From DASYLJ01 sp036009625 (GTDB taxonomy: Bacteria; Desulfobacterota; Binatia; DP-6), in the NCBI GenBank assembly GCA_036009625.1, contig DASYLJ010000120.1, positions 1-64,000 of the forward strand: a DNA stretch of 64,000 nt, read 5' to 3'. The position numbers and the translations under genes are program-made. Below are positions 36,699 to 46,446 of the stretch, one piece after another. Under the pieces are notes generated by a model. That model saw only the letters and a program-made list of their open reading frames with translations. It ran no database searches and was not told where the DNA came from. Each line of letters opens with the position of its first letter. Within the stretch, counting starts at the first letter, position 1.

Positions 36699-37568
36699 CT
36701 ATCGCGACGACGCGATGACGTCGTCGGCGTAGCGTCGCAGATAGTCGATCTTCTCGCCGACCGGCGTGTCCGGCATGTGGTACGGATCGCGGAAACCCAC
36801 GATCACGTCGGTGACGCCGAGGTCCTCGAGCATGCGAATGCCGTCGGCCGTGTAGGCGTGCAGGGAGATCACGTGCACCTCGAACGGCTCGCGCTCACGT
36901 CCGTATTCACGGCGAAGCTCTGCCAGTCGGCGGAGGTACTCGACGAGAAGCTCATGGTCACCTCCCGCGTGCATCCACCCGTCTCCCAGGCGCGCTGCGC
37001 GCCGCAGCGCCGGCTCGGTGTGGCCGCCGATCAGGACAGGGACCGGCGAGGGTGGCACCGGACATATCTTGATGCTCGGCACTCGATAGTGCGCCCCCTC
37101 GAACTCGAAGTACGCGCCGCGCAGCAGGCCGCGGATGATGGTGATCATCTCGTCCATGCGCTTGCCGCGCGTCTTCCACTCGGTTCCGGTGACGGCGAAG
37201 TCCTCGGGCCAGGGGGAGAGGCCGACGCCGAAGCCGAAGCGGCCCTGCGTCATGACCGCGACCGACGCCACGGATTTGGCGACGAGCACCGGCTGGCGGA
37301 TCGGTAGCTTGACGACGAACGTCGTGAAGCGGAGCCGGCTCGTCACCGCACCCATGGCTGGAATCAGCGAGAACGGCTCGAGGAACGGCTTGTCCTCGAG
37401 GAACTCGCGGTTGCCGTCCGGGGTGTAGGGATACTTGCTGTCCGAGACCTCCGGATAGCAGATGCTGTCGGGGACGATGAACGAATCCCATCCGGCATCT
37501 TCCACCGCCCGAGCGAGCGGGAGGTAGTGCGTGGGGTCGCAGAGGGCTTCGGCGTAGGAAAATCGCAT
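36699..37568 (-). CDS. LLM-class flavin- or F420-dependent oxidoreductase
   Basis: A 289-residue luciferase-like monooxygenase-fold enzyme. Typical motifs are ARAVEDAGWDSFIVPDS, FVVKLPIRQPVLVAKSVASV, GRFGFGVGLSPWPEDFAVTG, KTRGKRMDEMITIIRGL, GAHYRVPSIKICPVPPSPVP and VLIGGHTEPALRRAARLGDG. These form the barrel and the cofactor-binding end of the family. Related enzymes use F420 or FMN to oxidise alcohols, aldehydes or secondary metabolites. It is divergent from the acyl-CoA dehydrogenase across 116 bp, which may be a shared promoter region. Confidence 0.9.
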   Translation of the reverse strand: MRFSYAEALCDPTHYLPLARAVEDAGWDSFIVPDSICYPEVSDSKYPYTPDGNREFLEDKPFLEPFSLIPAMGAVTSRLRFTTFVVKLPIRQPVLVAKSVASVAVMTQGRFGFGVGLSPWPEDFAVTGTEWKTRGKRMDEMITIIRGLLRGAYFEFEGAHYRVPSIKICPVPPSPVPVLIGGHTEPALRRAARLGDGWMHAGGDHELLVEYLRRLAELRREYGREREPFEVHVISLHAYTADGIRMLEDLGVTDVIVGFRDPYHMPDTPVGEKIDYLRRYADDVIASSR

Positions 37569-37684
37569 GACGTCGAGGTCGCACTACCTCGCCCGTCGCA
37601 CGCGCGCCAGTCGCCACGCCGGGCGGGTCGTCTCGGAGACCGTCAGCCATCGAGTCCGCCGGCCATCTGGGCTAGGGACGTTTC

Positions 37685-39487
37685 ATGGCCTCCCCGCTGA
37701 TCAATCGCCGTGACCTCGACTTCGTCCTGTACGAGCTGCTCGACGTGCTCGCTCTCACCGTGGAGCCGCGGTGGGCGGAGCACCGCCGCGAGACCTTCGA
37801 CGCCGCGATCGACACCGCACACGACCTCGCCGTCACCCACTTCCGGTCGCACAATGCGAAGGGCGACCGGCAGGAGCCGAGCTTCGACGGCGAACGCGTG
37901 CACGTCATTCCGGAGGTGAAGGTGGCGCTCGACGCCTACGTCGCCGCCGGGTTCATGGCGGCGTCGAAGGACTACGATCTCGGCGGCATGCAGCTCCCGT
38001 GGACGGTGGCACAGGCGTGCAGCGCGATGTTCCAGGCGGCGAACGTCGGCACCGCGGCGTATCCCTTCCTGACGATCGCGGCGGCGAACCTGATCGAGGC
38101 ATTCGGCTCGGCCGAGATGCGGCAACGCTTCATGCGGCCGATGCTCGACGGGCGCTTCTTCGGCACGATGTGTCTCTCCGAGCCGCAGGCAGGATCGTCG
38201 CTCGCAGACATCCGCACGCGCGCCGAGCCTGCCGGCGAGGGAGTCTATCGGCTGTTCGGGAACAAGATGTGGATCTCGGGCGGGGATCACGAGCTGTCCG
38301 ACAACATCGTCCATCTCGTGCTCGCGAAGATTCCGGGCGGAGGCGCCGGAGTGAAGGGCATCTCGCTGTTCGTCGTGCCCAAGCTTTTGGTGGACGACGA
38401 CGGCCGTCTCGGCGCCCGCAACGACGTCCGCCTCGCCGGCGTGAATCACAAGATGGGCTATCGCGGCGCGATCAACACGGTCCTGAACTTCGGCGAGAAG
38501 GACGGCGCCGTAGGGTATCTGGTCGGCGAGCCGCATCGCGGGCTCGCGTACATGTTCCAGATGATGAACGAGGCGCGCATCGGCGTCGGGGCCGGGGCGG
38601 TGATGCTGGCGTACACCGCATACCTGGCGGCGCTCGAGTACGCGCGGGTGCGCCCGCAGGGCCGGCCGGTGGAGGCGAAGGACCCGTCGCAGCCGATGGT
38701 GCCGATCGTCGAGCACGCCGACGTGAAGCGGATGCTGCTCTACCAGAAGGCGGTGAGCGAGGGCGGGCTCCACCTGTGTCTCTACGCGGCGTGGCTCGTG
38801 GATCGCCAGCATGCGACCACCGACACGACGGAACGCCGCGATCTCACGCTCCTGCTCGACACCCTGACGCCGATCGTGAAGGGCTGGCTCAGCGAGGCGT
38901 GCCTGCGCGCCAACGAGCTCGCCGTCCAGGTTCTGGGTGGCTATGGCTACACGCGCGAGTACCCGGTCGAGCAGCACTATCGCGACCAGCGGTTGAACCC
39001 GATCCACGAGGGCACCGACGGCATCCAGGCGCTGGATCTGCTCGGGCGCAAGATGACGATGCAGGGTGGCGCGGGCTGGGCCCTGCTGCACGATGCGATC
39101 GCCGCGGCGATCATGCGCGCCCGCGCTCACGACGATCTGGTGCCCCTGGCGGCCCAGCTCGACGCCGCGTTGCTGACGCTCGCGCGCGTGCGTGACCGGC
39201 TGTTGGAGACGATGGCCGGCGGCCGTATCCCGCTGGCGTTGGCCAACGCCAGCCATTTTCTCGACCTCGCCGGCCTCGTCGTGTTCGGCTGGATGTGGCT
39301 CTGGCAGGCAACCGTGATCGCGAGTGCTCCGCCGACGGACGACGCCGAGATGGCCTCGTTCCGAGCCGGCAAGCTCCAGGCGTGCCGCTATGCCTTCACC
39401 TACGAGTTGGCGCGCGTGCCGTACCTGGCGTCGCTCCTCGAGTCGCTCGACGACACCACGCTCGGCATGCGCAGCGAGTGGTTCTGA
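37685..39487 (+). CDS. Acyl-CoA dehydrogenase, long DmdC-like type
   Basis: A 600-residue flavoenzyme (AGGGA before the ATG), longer than classical ~380-residue acyl-CoA dehydrogenases and similar to the ACAD/DmdC type. MCLSEPQAGSSLADIRT (about 161-177) and KMWISGGDHE form the FAD/substrate region. QVLGGYGYTREYPVEQHYRD and RLNPIHEGTDGIQALDLLGR are the C-terminal flavin and catalytic-base region, with Glu in HEGT at the catalytic position. It probably introduces the first double bond of an acyl-CoA. The enoyl-CoA hydratase and SDR genes at 46.4-48.2 kb could supply the later steps (inference, not an operon). Confidence 0.92.
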   Translation: MASPLINRRDLDFVLYELLDVLALTVEPRWAEHRRETFDAAIDTAHDLAVTHFRSHNAKGDRQEPSFDGERVHVIPEVKVALDAYVAAGFMAASKDYDLGGMQLPWTVAQACSAMFQAANVGTAAYPFLTIAAANLIEAFGSAEMRQRFMRPMLDGRFFGTMCLSEPQAGSSLADIRTRAEPAGEGVYRLFGNKMWISGGDHELSDNIVHLVLAKIPGGGAGVKGISLFVVPKLLVDDDGRLGARNDVRLAGVNHKMGYRGAINTVLNFGEKDGAVGYLVGEPHRGLAYMFQMMNEARIGVGAGAVMLAYTAYLAALEYARVRPQGRPVEAKDPSQPMVPIVEHADVKRMLLYQKAVSEGGLHLCLYAAWLVDRQHATTDTTERRDLTLLLDTLTPIVKGWLSEACLRANELAVQVLGGYGYTREYPVEQHYRDQRLNPIHEGTDGIQALDLLGRKMTMQGGAGWALLHDAIAAAIMRARAHDDLVPLAAQLDAALLTLARVRDRLLETMAGGRIPLALANASHFLDLAGLVVFGWMWLWQATVIASAPPTDDAEMASFRAGKLQACRYAFTYELARVPYLASLLESLDDTTLGMRSEWF

Positions 39488-39587
39488 CGGCGGAACTGGG
39501 ACGGCGCGCTCGTCGTCGACGGGTGCGTGGTCGAGCGAAGCCCGTCGGGCATCGAGGCCGGAAACCTTCGCGAAGCAGCGGTGACCC

Positions 39588-41949
39588 ATGTGCGGTGGTT
39601 TCGCGCAGCACCGCGTCGATCAAAATGACTTGAAGCCGGCCAGCAGGCATGCGACCCGTCTTCGGGTGAGACATCGGCTCAGCGGCCTGCTTGCGCTCTG
39701 CCTGGCCTGGACTCCCGCTATCGTCGCCGCCGAAACGTGGCGATCGATCGGGCCGCCGGGCGGGCCCGTCTCGTCGCTCGCAGTCGATCCGACCGATCCG
39801 TTGCACCTGCTGCTAGCCTCGCCCAGCGGAGAGGTGTTCGAGAGCCGGGATGCCGGCGCGTCGTGGGTGCGGACCCCGGGTTTGCCGCCGCCATCGACGA
39901 GCGTGGCGCTCGGCCCGACCACGCAGTGGGCGGGGACACCGAGCGGTATCTGGCGCCGCCCGTCCGGCGACGCCCAATGGACGCAGACGACGAACACCCG
40001 TCTGGTCGAACGCGTCGTCGCAGATCCGACCGACGATCTCGTCGCGTGGGCCATCGTCGACAACAGTCCGCCCTACGAGGGTCACGTCGTGCGAACCGTC
40101 GACGGCGGCGGCTCGTGGCTCGACATTCCATTGAGGCACCCTGTCGGCGATGTGTTGCTCGACCCGGACCACCCGACGACGGCGTACATCTCGCTGCTCG
40201 CGAAACGCGCGATGACGCTACCGAGCTGCGCGGCCGGAGGGTCGAGCGGTGGCGTCTTCCGCGTCACGAATCGTGGAGAGTCCCTGGTATTGATCAGCAC
40301 GGGGTTCGAATACGCCCAGCACGTGGTGTGTGGGACGTCGCACATGCCGACGTGGGGCGGCGTCGGTGGTGTTGCGATCGCGCCGACCGCCCCCCGTACG
40401 CTCTGGGCAACGACGAGCGAGGGGAACCCTCCGTTGTATCGGTCGATCAACGACGGCGCGTCGTGGACGTCCGTCGACGGCGCATTCCCGTTTCCGAATG
40501 GCGCGGTCGTCCGAGCGTCGGGGCATTCGGTGTACGCCTTCGGTCCGCTGCAGGCGACCACGCTCGTGCGGAGCGACGACGGCGGCGAAACATGGACGAC
40601 GGTGTACGAGGTGCCGATCGACCAAATCGATCCGCTGGACCGCCGCAACCTGGTCGTGTCGGGCGAGCGGCTGTACGTGACGTCGATCGGCGACGTCGGG
40701 CTCACCCGCAGTCCCGACGGCGGTGCGACCTGGAGCGACGACAACCCGGATCTCATCACCAGCGACGTACTCGCCGTTCGCGTCGAGCCGGACCTCCCGG
40801 ACACCGTGCTCGCCGGAACGCGCGCTCGATGGACGGCGGCGCGACGTGGGCGCGGAGCACCCTGCGCGGGCAGGTGTTCGAGTTCGCGGCCACATCGGCC
40901 GTGCCCACCACCGTCTATGCTGCCACGAGCCGGGGCGTCGCCGTCAGCACGAACGGCGGGACGTCATGGCGCGCGCCACAGGGAAGTGGCTTCGCTCCGC
41001 GATCGCTCGCGTCGACCGCGCGACACCGCCGTCGCTCATGTACGGGATCGAGGCCACGGGCTTCGGTATGGTGCGGAGCACCGACGGCGGTGAGAGCTGG
41101 TCGGCGTCGACGCGCGGCTCCCTCGGCGCGCCACCGATCGCTGTAGCTGTCTCGACGCTGCCGGGGAACTCGGCGGGGGCGTTCCTTGCCGTGCTGGAGG
41201 ACGGCGGCGTCTATCGCGCGACGGGCGGTGTGGACGTGTGGGAGCGCGTCGGCGACCTTGCCCCTGCGCAAGTGCGAACACTCGTCGTCGGGGCTACGGC
41301 CGATGCCGGCATGTGGGCGGCAACGCACCTCGGGGTGTTCCACACGATCGATGCGGGCGCGACGTGGTCGCAGATCGCGGGCTCCTTCGTCGCACGGACC
41401 GTCGTTCCCGATCCCGGCGCGTCGGACGTCCTCTATGCCGCAAGCGAGAAGGGCGTGCTGCGCTCCATCGGCGGCGGGCCGTGGCGCCCGATCGGCGACG
41501 GGCTCGAGGGCGTCGACGTGCGCGCGCTCGCCATCTCGGGTCGGCCGAAACGCATCGTCGCGGGCACCATCGGCCGCGGCGCGTTCCGCATCGACGTCGA
41601 GCCGTGTGGCGACGGCGTGGTGGACGACGGCGAATCGGCCGTCGCGGAGGTGCGTTGCGGGCTCCCCGACCCTGCCGCGCTGTCCGCGTGTGTGACCAGC
41701 GGGAAGGGCGTGCGGCGCGTGCGCCGCCTGCTCCCGAAGTTGCTGCAGCGGGCAGAGAAGGTACTCGATCGCGCCGTGGCACGCTCGACCCGTGCGGAGG
41801 CGCTCGTCAGACGCGGCCGACGCCTACTCGATCGCCTGGCACGGGCGACGGCCGAGGCCACCCGGAAGGGGCTGCTGCGCCCGGACTGCAGCGGGTACGA
41901 TCGTGGGCTGGAGCGAACGGCGCGCCTGCTGGTTTTCCCGCAGGGCTAG
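39588..41949 (+). pseudogene. Secreted BNR/sialidase-type propeller gene with two frameshifts
   Basis: The 5' part encodes a signal peptide (LSGLLALCLAWTPAIVAAET) and BNR-type blades (LVRSDDGGETWTTVYEVPID, LTRSPDGGATWSDDNPDL). At about 40,822 the homology moves one base over (SMDGGATWARSTLRGQVFEF). At about 41,009 it moves again (VDRATPPSLMYGIEATGF, MVRSTDGGESW), continuing to a stop at 41949. Both shifts are restored by adding one base. The start is uncertain (39588 or GTG 39666). The last ~110 residues are a basic helical tail (CVTSGKGVRRVRRLLPKLLQ and on). BNR repeats are known from sialidases and PSII-stability proteins. The original product was probably an exported propeller of about 785 residues. 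Sequencing error cannot be excluded. Confidence 0.7.
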
Positions 41950-42030
41950 ACGCCCGATGGGACGAGTGTCGATTGGCACCATAGTGCACCGCCCCATGTA
42001 CGCGCGCCGCGCGGGCACTATGCTGCAGCC

Positions 42031-43440
42031 ATGACGAATGCTCGCTCGCTCGTGTGGCGGTGCTCCGGCCTTCTACTGTGCGCGGCCGGTGTTCTCACCG
42101 GCACCGCCTTCGCGTTCGTGAGCCTGTCCCCCGGGACCAACCTCCAGAGCGCGCCGCGCTGGAACGCGGCCGCGGGCGTCGGCGGCAGCCGCGTGCACCT
42201 CCGGGTCGCCATCGAGGAGACGGTCGCCGAGAAGCTGACGTTCGCGGTCACCGGCGCCACGGCCCCCGCGGACGTCGCGGCCGCGGAAGCGAGCATCCGG
42301 GCTGCATTCGCCGCCTGGGCGAGCCCGGTGCTGGACTTCGAGGTGACGGTCGGTGGTGCCGTCGAGGGCGAGGCCGCGGGAGCGGACATCGACGTGTTCG
42401 CGGTACCGAACACGCATCCGATCTTCGCCGGCACCAGCTTCTTCGGCTACACGGTGACCAACACGCTCTTCGCCGCCGACCGGCGTCTCACGAACGGCGC
42501 GATGCTCGCCGGCTTCGTCATCGACGGCGCCGACATCTACCTGAACGTCGATCGCATCGCGTTGATCGCACCGATCTTCACGGCGGCCGAAGGCCCGCGC
42601 GCGCTGCAGCGACTGACAATCCACGAAGCGGGGCATGCGATCGGCCTGCACCATCCGAACGAGTTCCCGGGTGCCAACTACGACACCGATGCGAACCCCC
42701 TGAACCGGATGGCGATCGATCCCTTCGCGCCGTTCGACGACCTGCAGGCGTCGTCCGCCGTCGATCCCAACAGCATCATGTCGAACCTGCCGGCGATCAT
42801 CCCGGGGGCGCTGCTGTACACGACGTTGCGTTTCGACGAGCGCGGCGGGCGCGACGTGCTCTACCCGTCGCCCATCCCGGCTCCGGGATGCGATCCGGTG
42901 CCCCGCACCGACTGCCGCGCATCGACGCGTCCCGCGAAGTCGACATTGCAGATCGTTCACGGTGACGAGCCGGACGACGACGTGATCCGTTTCGTCTGGA
43001 GCAAGGGTGCTGCCACCGACGCGAGCGCCTTCGGCGATCCGCTCACCGTCGACGCGGTCACGCTCTGCGTCTACGACCGGAGTGCCACCGGCGTCGTCTA
43101 CCGCGGGGACGCGCCCGCCGGGGGACGCTGCACGACGAAGGATTGCTGGAAGCCCAAGGGCAGTCCGGCCGGCGCGAAAGGTTGGGTGTACGTCGACGAG
43201 GCGACGACCCCGCACGGCGTGAGCAAGGTGACGCTCACGCCAGGTGAGGCGGGGAAGGCGCGCGTCGCCGTCGAGGCGAAGGGATCGCTGGTGGAGACCT
43301 CGCCGGTTGGGTTCCCCACCATGCCGCTCGCCCTGCCGGTCGAGGTCCAGGTACAGGTCACGAACGGCGAGTGCTGGGCAGCGACGTTCGGCAGCGCACG
43401 CCGGAACGACGCGGGCCGGTTCCGCGCGAAGTCCGACTAG
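42031..43440 (+). CDS. Secreted matrixin-like zinc metalloprotease with type A RC module
   Basis: A 469-residue exported protein (signal peptide to about 30). A zincin helix HEAGHAIGLHH (198-208) gives the HExxHxxGxxH metzincin signature, and Met250 in PNSIMSNLP is a plausible Met-turn. Upstream, RWNAAAGVGG and IRAAFAAWASPVLDFEV match the start of matrixin-type domains. The C-terminal ~165 residues are a type A RC module (CWKPKGSPAGAKGWVY, GECWAATF). No propeptide cysteine switch is evident. It probably cleaves extracellular protein. A nearly identical stretch of its module is duplicated at 44841-44882. Confidence 0.8.
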   Translation: MTNARSLVWRCSGLLLCAAGVLTGTAFAFVSLSPGTNLQSAPRWNAAAGVGGSRVHLRVAIEETVAEKLTFAVTGATAPADVAAAEASIRAAFAAWASPVLDFEVTVGGAVEGEAAGADIDVFAVPNTHPIFAGTSFFGYTVTNTLFAADRRLTNGAMLAGFVIDGADIYLNVDRIALIAPIFTAAEGPRALQRLTIHEAGHAIGLHHPNEFPGANYDTDANPLNRMAIDPFAPFDDLQASSAVDPNSIMSNLPAIIPGALLYTTLRFDERGGRDVLYPSPIPAPGCDPVPRTDCRASTRPAKSTLQIVHGDEPDDDVIRFVWSKGAATDASAFGDPLTVDAVTLCVYDRSATGVVYRGDAPAGGRCTTKDCWKPKGSPAGAKGWVYVDEATTPHGVSKVTLTPGEAGKARVAVEAKGSLVETSPVGFPTMPLALPVEVQVQVTNGECWAATFGSARRNDAGRFRAKSD

Positions 43441-43919
43441 CGTTTTCGGGCCTTGTGCGCTGCGACACTCGTCGAGCCCGCCCAAGCCCCTGAACCGCAC
43501 CGAGGCCGATCAGCGGCTCTGGCGGGCGGACCAGCATCGGTGCGACGCGGACGATCGGTCCCGCGTTGGCGGCCGTCACGCTCGGCGATGTTGCCGCCTT
43601 CTTTCGTCCAGAAGCGGACGGCGGGCCGTCGTCGGAAGTCACGTGCGTCGATTCGGTCGGCGAGTGCAGTCGCCGATCGGACGACGAGCGATCGCCGCGC
43701 CGGCGTGCACGGTGCTCTACGCCGACGCCCAAAACCTGTCCAGCGACCTGCGACGATCGCGCGCCTATCCCATGAAGGCCGAGGTGGAGTCGGCCCGGGT
43801 GCCGCGAGATGCGATGGGGGCGCCGACGAACCGGTGCCCTACGGCAGGATCGCGAGCGGGCTGGACAGGAGCCGATCAGGTGTTGTCTGGGACCAAGGCG
43901 TCAGATAAGAACCGGCTCT
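43441..43919 (+). other. Intergenic stretch, no gene supported
   Basis: This 479-base gap follows the metalloprotease. Several short open frames exist (for example TLGDVAAFFRPEADGG near 43580-43630), but none has a ribosome-binding site and a domain, or continues as a normal gene. It may be decayed sequence. Confidence 0.4.
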
Positions 43920-44489
43920 ATGAAATTCCCAAGCTTGTTTCACCGACGGCCCGATGTGCAACTGTCGACTCTATTGATCGGTGCGCTGCTGCTGGCGAGC
44001 ACTGGGGGAGCATACGCGTCGAACCTCGTCTTCGTCACGAGCGGAACCTTCAACGGAAACCTGGGGGGAATCACTGGGGGCGACACCATCTGCAATGCCC
44101 TGGCGGCGAATGCGGTGCTATCCGGGACGTGGGTGGCCTGGCTCAGTGACGCCTCGAACGATGCTCGGGATCGCCTGACGGTGGGTGGCGGCCCCTATGT
44201 CGGGACGAACGGCGTCACGATCGCTCAAGATCTGACCGACCTGACCGATGGACACATCGTCGCCATCTCGAGCGACGAAACGAATCAACCCGTCAGCGTC
44301 GATGGTGTCTGGACGGGTACGAACAATGACGGAACATGGCACGGCACCGATTGCATCGGTTGGACCTCGAGCATGAACGGCGGGAGCGTTCGCGGCCGGA
44401 CGGGCAACAAGGGGTCGAGTGGCAGCTGGAGCTCGTTCACGAACACGGTCTGCTTCTCGTCGCGCCACCTGTACTGCTTTCAGCAGTAG
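43920..44489 (+). CDS. Secreted DUF1554/collagen-C1q-like extracellular protein
   Basis: The start at 43920 (MKFPSLFHRR) gives a signal peptide ending near TGGAYAS; the longer upstream frame is not supported. The 189-residue product shows the DUF1554 pattern of spirochaete surface proteins: LVFVTSGTFNGNLGGITGGD, TICNALAANAVLSGTWVAWL, GWTSSMNGGSVRGRTGNKGS, and an ending of alternating polar and Cys residues (CFSSRHLYCFQQ). Related domains occur in secreted Leptospira proteins, where the role is not settled. The gene is followed by degraded RC module fragments. Confidence 0.7.
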   Translation: MKFPSLFHRRPDVQLSTLLIGALLLASTGGAYASNLVFVTSGTFNGNLGGITGGDTICNALAANAVLSGTWVAWLSDASNDARDRLTVGGGPYVGTNGVTIAQDLTDLTDGHIVAISSDETNQPVSVDGVWTGTNNDGTWHGTDCIGWTSSMNGGSVRGRTGNKGSSGSWSSFTNTVCFSSRHLYCFQQ

Positions 44490-44582
44490 ACGACGTCAGC
44501 ACGAACAGGCCGGAAGTCTGCAAGTAGCGGCGCGAGATATCGGGACCGTCGAGCCGGACGCTCCGGCGTCGAAGAACTGTCT

Positions 44583-44774
44583 CTCAAGCTCGGCGCCGAG
44601 GGGAAGGCGCGGATTGCGCTCAAGGCGGGCGGTAGCAACCTGCTCGTTCCGCAGATGCCCATCGCCACGGACCGCGTCCTGGTACAGTTGGAAAATTCCT
44701 CCGCCACCTGTTGGGAGAGCACGTTCTCCGGCGGCAACGCCTCGGCCACGAAGTATTCCGCGAAGTCCGATTGA
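44583..44774 (+). pseudogene. Orphan C-terminal type A RC module fragment
   Basis: Sixty-three codons read LKLGAEGKARIALKAGGSNL, VPQMPIATDRVLVQLENSSA, CWESTFSGGNASATKYSAKS and D, then stop. This is the last third of a type A module (compare GEAGKARVAVEAKGS, then GECWAATF and FRAKSD in the metalloprotease). No start, signal or upstream body is in frame, so it is a remnant of a lost exported protein. Confidence 0.85.
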
Positions 44775-44840
44775 ACCTGCCGACGAGACACACCGCGATC
44801 CTCGAGGTGCATCGTCTCGTCCCGCCGGAGGAGGACCTCG

Positions 44841-44882
44841 CCGGTGGGGTTCCCCACCATGCCGCTCGTCCTGCCGGCCGAG
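44841..44882 (+). pseudogene. Second RC module fragment, near-identical DNA to the metalloprotease gene
   Basis: The 42 bases encoding PVGFPTMPLVLPAE match 43303-43344 of the metalloprotease gene at 39 positions. After this the match stops. It sits 67 bases after the orphan fragment's stop codon, so at least two module copies were once present here. Confidence 0.7.
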
Positions 44883-45050
44883 GACTGCTCGCCGCGTTCG
44901 TTGTGGGGGATCTCGTGCGAATTCGATTCGAACGGCACCGCGTCCTTTTCGCCGCCTTCCATACCCCCGGCTCGAGCAGCGCACCGGTGGCGAGGGCGCG
45001 GGTCCACACGCGTATGTCGGCGAGCGTGGCGGAACCTCGCAGCGACTCCG

Positions 45051-46319
45051 TCAGTGGCGCGCCGCCATCGCACCGCGTGACAGCAGCAGCAGCGCGCCGA
45101 GGGTCAGCAGACCCGCTGCGGAGAGGTAGTAGCCCACCGCCGCGAGCCCGAACTCTTGCGCGAGCGAGGTGGCCGCGTAGGGCGTCAGCGAGGCGCCGAC
45201 GATGCCGGCGAAGTTGAAGGTGAGCGAGGCGCCGGTGTAGCGCACCGCGGTCGGGAACAGGGCCGCGAGCGCCGCGCCCAGCGGCCCGTAGGTCATCCCC
45301 ATCAGCCCCAGTCCGAGCGACAGGCAGAGGAGCACCATCCCGGTGCTGCCCGCCGCGAGCAGCGGTGCGAAAACGAAACCGAAGAGGGTGATGCTGGCGG
45401 CCGCGGCGATCAGCACCGAGCGCGGATCGAAGATGTCGGCGAGCCACGCCGACAATGGAATGGTGATGCCGAAGCACACGACGGCCGCCATCTGCAGGAT
45501 CAGGAATTGCTCGCGCGAATAGCCCAGATGGCTGGTGCCCCAGGAAAGCGTGAACACCGTCATCAGATAGAACGTGACGAAGGTGGCCACCGCGGCGAAC
45601 GTGCCGAGCAGCAGCGGCGTGCCGTGGTGGCGGAACACCTCGGCCACCGGCACGCGCACGCGCTCGTCGTTCTGCAGCGCGCGGCGGAACGCTGGCGTCT
45701 CCTCGATGTGCAGCCGCACCCACAGCCCGACCAGCACCAGCACGGCGCTGGCGACGAACGGCACGCGCCATCCCCACTGCAGGAACTGCTCCTCGCTCAG
45801 ATAGTGCGTCAGCGGCAGGAACACGCCGGAGGAGCAGATGAATCCGATCGGCGCGCCGAGTTGCGGGAACATGCCGTACCAGTTCTGCTTGCCCGGCGGC
45901 GCGTTCTCGGTGGCCAACAGCACGGCGCCGCCCCACTCGCCGCCGAGCCCGAAACCCTGACCGCAGCGGCACAGCGCCAGCAGCGCCGGCGCCAGGAGGC
46001 CGGCGCTCTCGTACGTCGGCAGCAGACCGATGCACACGGTGGACAACCCCATGGTCAGCAGCGCGGCCACCAACGTGGCCTTTCGGCCGATGCGGTCACC
46101 GTAGTGTCCGAAGACTGCCGAGCCGATGGGCCGCGCGAAGAACGCGAGCGCGAAGGTGGCGAGCGACTGCAGCGTGGCCGAGGCCGGGTCCGCGGCCGGA
46201 AAGAACAGGTGCGGGAACACCAGCACCGCGGCCGTAGCGTAGATGTAGAAATCGAAGAACTCGATCGTGGTGCCGATCAGGCTCGCGAACAATATCCGGC
46301 GCGGCGAATTGCCCTGCAT
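45051..46319 (-). CDS. MFS transporter, metabolite:H+ symporter (MHS) type
   Basis: The start at 46319 has GGGGGGAG immediately upstream. The 422-residue product has twelve predicted membrane segments. The family signature is clear: GTTIEFFDFYIYATAAVLVF at the N-terminus, FGHYGDRIGRK between helices 2 and 3, and RCGQGFGLGGEWGGAVLLA in helix 4. MHS members take up organic acids, betaine or related small anions with protons. The gene is followed on the same strand by none of the catabolic genes, but an enoyl-CoA hydratase lies 127 bp upstream, so uptake of an acid substrate is plausible (inference). Confidence 0.93.
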   Translation of the reverse strand: MQGNSPRRILFASLIGTTIEFFDFYIYATAAVLVFPHLFFPAADPASATLQSLATFALAFFARPIGSAVFGHYGDRIGRKATLVAALLTMGLSTVCIGLLPTYESAGLLAPALLALCRCGQGFGLGGEWGGAVLLATENAPPGKQNWYGMFPQLGAPIGFICSSGVFLPLTHYLSEEQFLQWGWRVPFVASAVLVLVGLWVRLHIEETPAFRRALQNDERVRVPVAEVFRHHGTPLLLGTFAAVATFVTFYLMTVFTLSWGTSHLGYSREQFLILQMAAVVCFGITIPLSAWLADIFDPRSVLIAAAASITLFGFVFAPLLAAGSTGMVLLCLSLGLGLMGMTYGPLGAALAALFPTAVRYTGASLTFNFAGIVGASLTPYAATSLAQEFGLAAVGYYLSAAGLLTLGALLLLSRGAMAARH

Positions 46320-46446
46320 GCTCCCCCCCTCACACGACCCTCTGTGGACCGCGCCGCCGTCTCGGCGAAGGCGCCCGATCACATAGTCGAGCGGCCCGCG
46401 CCGTGCCACGCGACGACCGCCCACCCGATCACCGCCGCAGCCAGGT

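Noticed and set aside
39588..41949. Programmed frameshifting as an explanation for the BNR gene.
   Set aside because: No slippery heptamer or downstream stem is evident at either site, and two shifts would be needed.
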